Part shown: piece by piece, positions 59,725 to 64,000 of the stretch
How the letters are laid out: the number at the start of each line of letters is the position of its first letter
Position numbering within the stretch: the stretch's first letter is position 1
Source of the DNA: an uncultured Prevotellaceae bacterium
GTDB lineage: Bacteria > Bacteroidota > Bacteroidia > Bacteroidales > Bacteroidaceae
DNA: 64,000 bases
Direction of reading: 5' to 3'
Assembly (NCBI GenBank): GCA_946406435.1
Contig: CAMJKP010000005.1
Span: 25,813-89,812, forward strand
Position numbers and translations under genes: made by a program
Notes under the pieces: model-generated
Seen by the model: the letters and a program-made list of their open reading frames with translations, nothing else
Databases searched by the model: none
Told to the model about the DNA's origin: nothing

Positions 59725-61140
59725 ATGCAATTCTTAGATAAAATAAGGAAATTTATAAAGGATAATTCCCTAATGAGTCCCGTAGAGGTTTCATTAGGGA
59801 ATCTTTGTTCTTCCGGCTCCCTCCCTACGGGGGAGGGCGGGGGGAGAGGCCGCCTGTTTTTAGTCGCCCTCTCCGGCGGAGCAGATTCCGTATGCCTTCT
59901 TATGGCGATGAAGCGTCTTGGATATACTATCGAGGCTATACATTGTAATTTCCATCTGCGTGGGGCAGAGTCGGATAGGGATGAGGAGTTCTGCAAGCAT
60001 TTGTGTGAGCGTGAGCAGATACCTTTCCATACCGTACATTTCGACACCAAGACCTATGCGGAGCTTCATAAGGTGAGTATAGAGATGGCTGCTCGGGAAC
60101 TGAGATACAACTATTTCGAGCAGCTGAGACAGTCGATTGATGCCGAGGCCGTACTCGTGGCACATCATAGGAATGATGCCGTGGAGACATTGCTTATGAA
60201 CCTTATCCGTGGAACTGGTATTCACGGACTTCAAGGCATCAAGCCTCGTAACGGAAACATCCTCCGTCCGCTACTTTGCGTTAGCCGTAAGGAGATAGTG
60301 GAATGGCTTCAGGAGATAGGACAGGACTATGTAACAGACAGCACAAATCTTGAGGACGATGTAACACGTAACAAACTGCGCCTTAATATCATTCCTCTTC
60401 TTGAGGAAATCAATCCTGCGGCATCTGAAAACATTGCAAAGACTGCTCTCAGAATGCTGGAAGCAGGAAAGGTGTTTGATGCTTCTATGAATAGTTTAAT
60501 AGAAGAGATAACTCATGGAAGTACAGATGATTGGATAAGCATTGATAAAGAAAAGCTTCAATCTGCTCCTTCTAAGGAATATGCCCTTCATGCCATTCTC
60601 TCTCCATATCATTTCTCTCCTGCGCAGATAGAGGAAATCGCCCTTTCCGACTATAGTCAATCAGGGAAGTCATGGGAGAGTTCCACACATCAATTAGTAG
60701 TTGACAGGAACGCGCTTCTCCTTCGCAAGAAGGATGAAAACGAGCCACGTCCGTTCCGTATTCCCGAGACTGGCACATACGTTATTTCCGAGACGAAAGA
60801 CAAGACCGAGCGTATCTCCATAAAGAGCGTGGTGGTGGATGATGTCTTCAAGATTAGCAGGGAGCGTGACACCGTCACTCTTGATGCAGATAAGGTGCGT
60901 TTCCCTCTGACAGTACGTCGTGTGGAGACTGGCGACCGATTCATTCCATTTGGCATGAAAGGTTCAAAACTCGTAAGCGACTATCTCACAGACCGTAAGA
61001 AGAACGCTTTTGAGAAGCAGAGCCAGCTTGTTATGCTTGATGCCGATGACCATGTGCTATGGCTTGTGGGAGAGCGTCCAGATGCCCGTTGCTGCATCAC
61101 GTCAGATACAATAAAAGCGCTGGTTGTGCGTTATTATTGA
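59725..61140 (+). CDS. tilS: tRNA(Ile)-lysidine synthase with repeat-encoded insert
   Basis: ATP-dependent enzyme that converts C34 of tRNA-Ile(CAU) to lysidine; essential. 471 residues. Adenylation core with PP-loop SGGADS at residues 50-55, AIHCNFHLRGAESDRDEEF, HHRNDAVETLLMNLIRGTGIHGLQG; TilS substrate-binding and C-terminal domains (GDRFIPFGMKGSKLVSDYLTDRK). The N-terminal helix MQFLDKIRKFIKDNSLMSP is normal, but about 20-22 extra residues (LGNLCSSGSLPTGEGGGRGR) stand between it and the P-loop strand LFLVALSGG; they are encoded by a GC-rich palindromic repeat in frame. All catalytic residues are intact, so probably functional. Confidence 0.94.
   Translation: MQFLDKIRKFIKDNSLMSPVEVSLGNLCSSGSLPTGEGGGRGRLFLVALSGGADSVCLLMAMKRLGYTIEAIHCNFHLRGAESDRDEEFCKHLCEREQIPFHTVHFDTKTYAELHKVSIEMAARELRYNYFEQLRQSIDAEAVLVAHHRNDAVETLLMNLIRGTGIHGLQGIKPRNGNILRPLLCVSRKEIVEWLQEIGQDYVTDSTNLEDDVTRNKLRLNIIPLLEEINPAASENIAKTALRMLEAGKVFDASMNSLIEEITHGSTDDWISIDKEKLQSAPSKEYALHAILSPYHFSPAQIEEIALSDYSQSGKSWESSTHQLVVDRNALLLRKKDENEPRPFRIPETGTYVISETKDKTERISIKSVVVDDVFKISRERDTVTLDADKVRFPLTVRRVETGDRFIPFGMKGSKLVSDYLTDRKKNAFEKQSQLVMLDADDHVLWLVGERPDARCCITSDTIKALVVRYY
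59807..59855. repeat. GC-rich palindromic repeat inside the tilS coding region
   Basis: CGGCTCCCTCCCTACGGGGG, then AGGGCGGGGGGAGAGGCCGC. Inverted relative to the copy at 59656. Just before it is the hairpin ATTCCCTAATGA (59764) / TCATTAGGGAAT (59788). Confidence 0.85.
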
Positions 61141-61142
61141 AA

Positions 61143-61338
61143 GACCTAACCCGTCCTTCCCCAAGGGAAGGCTCCACCCCCCTCACCCCCTCCAAGGGGG
61201 AGTAGATAGTAATTATTGTCAAAAGGGGATGGCGAGGGCTTATATTGTAATATGAAATCAACAGCGAAATTACTATCTAAAATACGCCCCCTCGGGGGCT
61301 GGGGGGGCCTCTTCTTCGGGAAGGCTTGGCTTGGTCTC
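61143..61338. repeat. GC-rich palindromic element spanning a lipoprotein gene start
   Basis: Left arm 61143-61212: GACCTAACCCGTCCTTCCCC, AAGGGAAGGC, CCCCCTCCAAGGGGGAGTAG, ATAGTAATT. Right arm 61269-61338, inverted: TTACTATCTAAAATACGCCC, CCTCGGGGGCTGGGGGGGCC, TCTTCGGGAAGGC, TTGGTC. About 55 bp between the arms contains the start codon (61252); the right arm is translated as part of the signal peptide. Confidence 0.85.
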
Positions 61339-62763
61339 TTCCTCCTCCTCTTCTGTGTATCGTGCAACGATGACGATACATTCACCACATCTCCCTCAAA
61401 TGTTCTTTCCATGCCCTTCGATACGCTGAAGATGGATACCGTGTTTGCAAAGATACCGGCTGCATCGAAGGATTTCTGGATATACAACCATTCTGGGGAT
61501 GGAATACGATGTGCAAGCGTAAGGCTTCAGAAAGGCAATCAGTCTGGGTTCCGCGTCAATGTGGATGGCATATACCTGGGCGAGAAGACTGGCTATCAGA
61601 CGTCGGACGTAGAGGTGCGTAAGAATGACAGCATCCGTGTGTTTGTCGAACTCACATCGCCTGACAACGGCTCTGAATTATATAAGGAGATAGACGACAA
61701 ACTCATTTTCCGTTTGGAAAGTGGGGTAGAGCAGGTCATCACCCTGAATGCCTTTGCATGGAAAGCGGATATGGTGCGTAACCTTGAAATCAAGAACGAC
61801 ACAACAATCGATACCACGGTTTCTGGCAGGGCTTTGGTCGTTTATGGCGGCATAAAGGTTAATCCGGAAGCTACCCTCACACTTGCCCCAGGCACTACAA
61901 TCTATTTCCATGATGATGCAGGAATCGACGTCATGGGCAAGCTGATATGTAAGGGAACAGCGGAGAAGAACGTCACGCTTCGTGGTGACAGACTCGATAA
62001 CATCCTCGGTGATATTCCATACGATGTCCTTTCCGGAAGATGGCAGGGAATACACTTTGCTACGAGTTCCTACGATAACATCATAGAATATACTGACATG
62101 CATGGTGGAAAGGATGCCATCGTATGCGATTCAAGTGATGTTACCCGAAAGAAGCTCACCGTCAATTCATCCACAATACATAATTTCAGGGGCTACGGAC
62201 TTGCTCTCACCAATTCCAATGCCTATGTGGCTAATACGCAGATAAGCAATACATACAACGATTGTGTATATGTATGCGGTGGTGAATTGACCATGATACA
62301 TAATACTATAGCTCAGTTCTATCCATTTTCAAGACAGGGGGACACTATCGCATTGCGCTATGCAAACATAAATGAAGACAAACTCTATCCGCTTACGAAT
62401 CTTGAGGTGAAGAATTGCATCATAACAGGTTGGGCGGAAGATGCGTTATTAAAGGAGAATAGCGATTCCGTAGCATTCAACTATCACTTCTACAATTCCC
62501 TTATCCGTATGTCGGAGCTTAAGGATTCTACCTCTGCAAAGTATTTCGAGGGCGTAATCAGGGATAATGAGAAAGATACGACTCTTTGCTATAGTCATAA
62601 GAATTTCAAGAATGTTAATCCTCATACAGAAGATTACCTGTTTGATTTCCATCTCGACTCCCTCTCAAAAGCCAACGGCGCAGCTGATGCCCGATGGATG
62701 CTCCCGCTCAACAGGGAAGGCATAGCAAGGGATGAGAAGAAGCTGAATATGGGGTGCTACTAA
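61252..62763 (+). CDS. Right-handed beta-helix lipoprotein, surface type
   Basis: 503 residues from ATG 61252 (an in-frame TTG at 61216 is rejected). Lipoprotein signal with hydrophobic LGLFLLLFCVSC, lipidated Cys38, followed by NDDD, an acidic stretch like the export signal that sends Bacteroidota lipoproteins to the cell surface. Between the basic start MKSTAKLLSK and the hydrophobic core, residues 11-27 (IRPLGGWGGLFFGKAWL) are encoded by a GC-rich palindromic repeat. Residues about 60-170 are beta-rich, 195-440 form a parallel beta-helix (GGIKVNPEATLTLAPGTTIYFHDDAGIDVMGKL, then repeated strand-turn units). No catalytic motif recognised. Downstream of tilS by 111 bp. Confidence 0.75.
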   Translation: MKSTAKLLSKIRPLGGWGGLFFGKAWLGLFLLLFCVSCNDDDTFTTSPSNVLSMPFDTLKMDTVFAKIPAASKDFWIYNHSGDGIRCASVRLQKGNQSGFRVNVDGIYLGEKTGYQTSDVEVRKNDSIRVFVELTSPDNGSELYKEIDDKLIFRLESGVEQVITLNAFAWKADMVRNLEIKNDTTIDTTVSGRALVVYGGIKVNPEATLTLAPGTTIYFHDDAGIDVMGKLICKGTAEKNVTLRGDRLDNILGDIPYDVLSGRWQGIHFATSSYDNIIEYTDMHGGKDAIVCDSSDVTRKKLTVNSSTIHNFRGYGLALTNSNAYVANTQISNTYNDCVYVCGGELTMIHNTIAQFYPFSRQGDTIALRYANINEDKLYPLTNLEVKNCIITGWAEDALLKENSDSVAFNYHFYNSLIRMSELKDSTSAKYFEGVIRDNEKDTTLCYSHKNFKNVNPHTEDYLFDFHLDSLSKANGAADARWMLPLNREGIARDEKKLNMGCY

Positions 62764-62804
62764 GCCTTGGGCAATTGAAAATGGAAAATTGAAAATTAAA
62801 AATT

Positions 62805-62986
62805 AAGCGCGACTATTAGCAGCAAGCTGCTTTTAACTGACAAAAATTACCAATCTGCGCAATCTTTTACCATCAGTTAAAATTTTTATTGGATAAAGAT
62901 TGGTAAGATTGGGAACTTGCGTAGCTTGATGAGCTTCAGCGAATAATTATTGTCAGTTCAAGCACCGCAAGGTGCGTAATTTAGCG
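62805..62986. repeat. MITE-like element, relative of 24199-24465
   Basis: AGCAGCAAGCTGC (62818), TTAACTGACAAAAATTACCA, ATCTGCGCAATC, then inverted AGATTGGTAAGATTGG, ACTTGCGTAGCTTGATGAGC, ATTATTGTCAGTT, ending CACCGCAAGGTGCG. It fills most of the 62764-63015 spacer upstream of cdd. Confidence 0.8.
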
Positions 62987-63015
62987 TTTGAAATATTATA
63001 AAACTTATATCTATT

Positions 63016-63504
63016 ATGCAGCAGGAAAAAAAGTTGATTATAACCTATCAGATGTCACAGTATTCAGAATTGGATGCCGATGACCGTGAGCTTGTGGATA
63101 AGGCGATGAAGATGACAGAAGCATCGTATGCGCCATACAGTAACTTCCATGTAGGAGCAGCGGTGAGACTCGAAAACGGCGTTATCGTAGGCGGATGCAA
63201 TCAGGAGAATGCCGTATATCCCGCAGGACTGTGTGCCGAGCGTGTGGCTGTCTTCTCGTCACAGGCGCAATATCCTAACACTAAAATCCTGTCGCTTGCC
63301 ATCTCTGCCCGTAACACAGAGGGTGAGTTTGTCACCGTACCAGTCTCTCCATGCGGCTCTTGCCGTCAGGTCATCCTTGAGCAGGAGATGCGTTTCAACC
63401 AACCTATCCGCATATTGCTCGTAGGGCAGAATGGAGTCTTCATCTTCAACAGTATCAGAGACCTCTTGCCATTTGCCTTCTCAGAAGAAAGTCTGGGTAG
63501 CTAA
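63016..63504 (+). CDS. cdd: Cytidine deaminase
   Basis: Zinc enzyme converting (deoxy)cytidine to (deoxy)uridine in pyrimidine salvage. 162 residues, homotetrameric class. Visible: SNFHVGAAVRLENG, QENAVYPAGLCAERVAVF (zinc Cys plus catalytic Glu in C-A-E), and PCGSCRQ (two more zinc Cys). The N-terminal 25 residues are a little longer than usual; an alternative ATG at 63052 (MSQYSELD) would trim 12 residues. Monocistronic, ended by a strong hairpin. Confidence 0.94.
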   Translation: MQQEKKLIITYQMSQYSELDADDRELVDKAMKMTEASYAPYSNFHVGAAVRLENGVIVGGCNQENAVYPAGLCAERVAVFSSQAQYPNTKILSLAISARNTEGEFVTVPVSPCGSCRQVILEQEMRFNQPIRILLVGQNGVFIFNSIRDLLPFAFSEESLGS

Positions 63505-63524
63505 ACATTTTAGGATATACGAAT

Positions 63525-63560
63525 ATCCCCCGCAGCCTTTAAGGTTACGGGGGATTTCTT
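63525..63560 (+). terminator. Terminator after cdd
   Basis: ATCCCCCGCA (63525-63534) / TACGGGGGAT (63546-63555), 9 of 10 paired, with an 11 nt loop, then TTCTT. Confidence 0.85.
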
Positions 63561-63658
63561 TATACACCTAAACAACTGGTCACGCCGAGGGTTGTCGCTA
63601 TGGCGGTAAGGATTGCCGCCAAAGTCTGAAGAATGAATTTCCAAGTTTCGTTTTTCAT
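63560..63658 (-). CDS. Smalltalk-family 32-residue protein
   Basis: Short ORF (32 residues): MKNETWKFILQTLAAILTAI followed by ATTLGVTSCLGV. It matches the Bacteroidales 'smalltalk' family: a Lys/Glu start, TWK, one hydrophobic helix with L-T-A-I-A-T-T-L-G and a terminal T-S-C that resembles a lipobox. In other Bacteroidales such genes sit beside an N-acetylmuramoyl-L-alanine amidase and an HU-like DNA-binding protein. Here an acidic, Gly-rich C-terminus of another gene lies upstream on the same strand. The function is not established. Confidence 0.8.
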   Translation of the reverse strand: MKNETWKFILQTLAAILTAIATTLGVTSCLGV

Positions 63659-63700
63659 AATCTTGTGAGTTTAGAGATTAGTGGTTAGAGTTTAGAGATT

Positions 63701-63843
63701 ATTGCTTTCGCCATTTAGAAAAACCAATTAAAACCTATTAAAACAAAAGAAAACATTTTGTTTATTGTTTATATATGTTTAGTGTTATTGTTTTTATATG
63801 TTTTTATTGGTTTTCCCCTGTTTTTTTAGATGGCGAAAGCAAT
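63701..63843. repeat. Inverted repeat upstream of the smalltalk gene
   Basis: ATTGCTTTCGCCATTTAGAA and AAACCAATTAAAAC (63701-63734) face GTTTTTATTGGTTTTC and TTTAGATGGCGAAAGCAAT (to 63843). The last 22 bp of each side pair almost perfectly. It lies between the smalltalk gene and the upstream gene's stop codon. Confidence 0.8.
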
Positions 63844-63854
63844 TAGAAGGGGGC

Positions 63855-64000
63855 TTAGAGTCCACCTCCACCGCCGTTGTTGTCATCGTCGTCGCCTGTG
63901 GTTGCGCTTGTTGCGTTACCGTCAGGCACGAGGAAGGACTCGATACCAGAGCCGTAGCTGCTCTTTGAGAGGGTGTAGGCATTGTCGCCCTGATAGTCAG
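63855..64000 (-). CDS. C-terminal fragment of an unidentified protein
   Basis: Partial: 47 codons to the stop TAA (63855-63857, read on the minus strand); start beyond the right edge. Readable residues: DYQGDNAYTLSKSSYG, then SGIESFLVPDGNATSATTG and a tail DDDDNNGGGGGL. Acidic, Gly-rich tails like this occur on HU-related DNA-binding proteins that neighbour smalltalk genes in Bacteroidales, so that is a possible identity from context; the visible part alone does not prove it. Confidence 0.5.
   Translation of the reverse strand, partial: DYQGDNAYTLSKSSYGSGIESFLVPDGNATSATTGDDDDNNGGGGGL

Noticed and set aside
63794..63982. 62-codon minus-strand ORF (MPTPSQRAATAL..)
   Set aside because: Out of frame with the acidic Gly-rich C-terminus, which is a better coding pattern; overlaps the palindrome.
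1..64000. Search for a defence or toxin-antitoxin system
   Set aside because: No nuclease/helicase, reverse transcriptase, methylase or toxin-antitoxin pair was recognised; the exonuclease and ClpA have housekeeping contexts.

Overview
The window looks like a chromosomal segment of a Prevotella-type bacterium (phylum Bacteroidota, order Bacteroidales), probably a gut or rumen plant-fibre degrader. Evidence: promoters follow the Bacteroidota pattern TTTG - about 19 bp - TAnnTTTG rather than -35/-10 boxes; most genes lack a Shine-Dalgarno site; and the gene families are typical of the group (BspA-type leucine-rich repeat proteins, a hybrid two-component system fused to an AraC domain, GPH sugar symporter with GH10/GH43/GH67 xylanolytic genes, DUF418, DUF1593, SIMPL, a 32-residue 'smalltalk' protein). 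I see no tRNA, rRNA, CRISPR array, transposase, integrase or recognisable defence system. The species call is inference.

Layout. 1-3795: end of a putative porin, then galM and galK. 4561-9303: MG2/plug-like surface protein, BspA/DUF285 protein, AraC regulator. 9466-12967 (minus): Hsp20, a flavin-reductase-fold lipoprotein, a type-B carboxylesterase, a small hypothetical. 13317-19383: xylan block (GH67 alpha-glucuronidase, GPH symporter, GH10 xylanase, cytoplasmic GH43), followed by a sensor histidine kinase with a periplasmic binding-protein-like domain, a CE2-type deacetylase, an SDR and a GNAT. 24980-26250: 1.27 kb without genes, packed with palindromic repeats. 26251-31546: 24-repeat LRR protein, then convergent clpS-clpA. 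31942-42308: second carbohydrate block (GH29, a GH43-GH28 fusion, a second carboxylesterase, Gfo/Idh oxidoreductase, CE15 glucuronoyl esterase) with a DUF5362 protein and a prolyl-tRNA editing homologue. 42862-47509: DUF418, DUF1593, NT5C nucleotidase, SIMPL, a His/Cys-rich secreted protein. 47754-56973 (minus): ftsK, lolA, a propeller-Sel1 protein and a 1313-residue hybrid regulator. 57687-62763: exonuclease, rlmI, tilS, a beta-helix lipoprotein. 63016-64000: cdd, smalltalk protein and the end of an unidentified gene.

How the genes fit together. Secreted GH10, GH67, CE2, CE15 and perhaps the carboxylesterases would strip side chains and cut glucuronoxylan; GPH would import oligosaccharides for the signal-less GH43. 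No SusC/SusD pair is present, so primary binding and outer-membrane uptake must be encoded elsewhere. The two long sensors are candidates for controlling these blocks; that link is inference.

The most unusual content is the repeats. At least ten dissimilar families of short palindromic elements occupy the spacers. Two GC-rich copies have entered coding sequence in frame (between the N-terminal helix and the P-loop of TilS, and in the signal peptide of a lipoprotein), another supplies the stop codon of an SDR gene, and one family is built from units repeating at exactly 11 bp.
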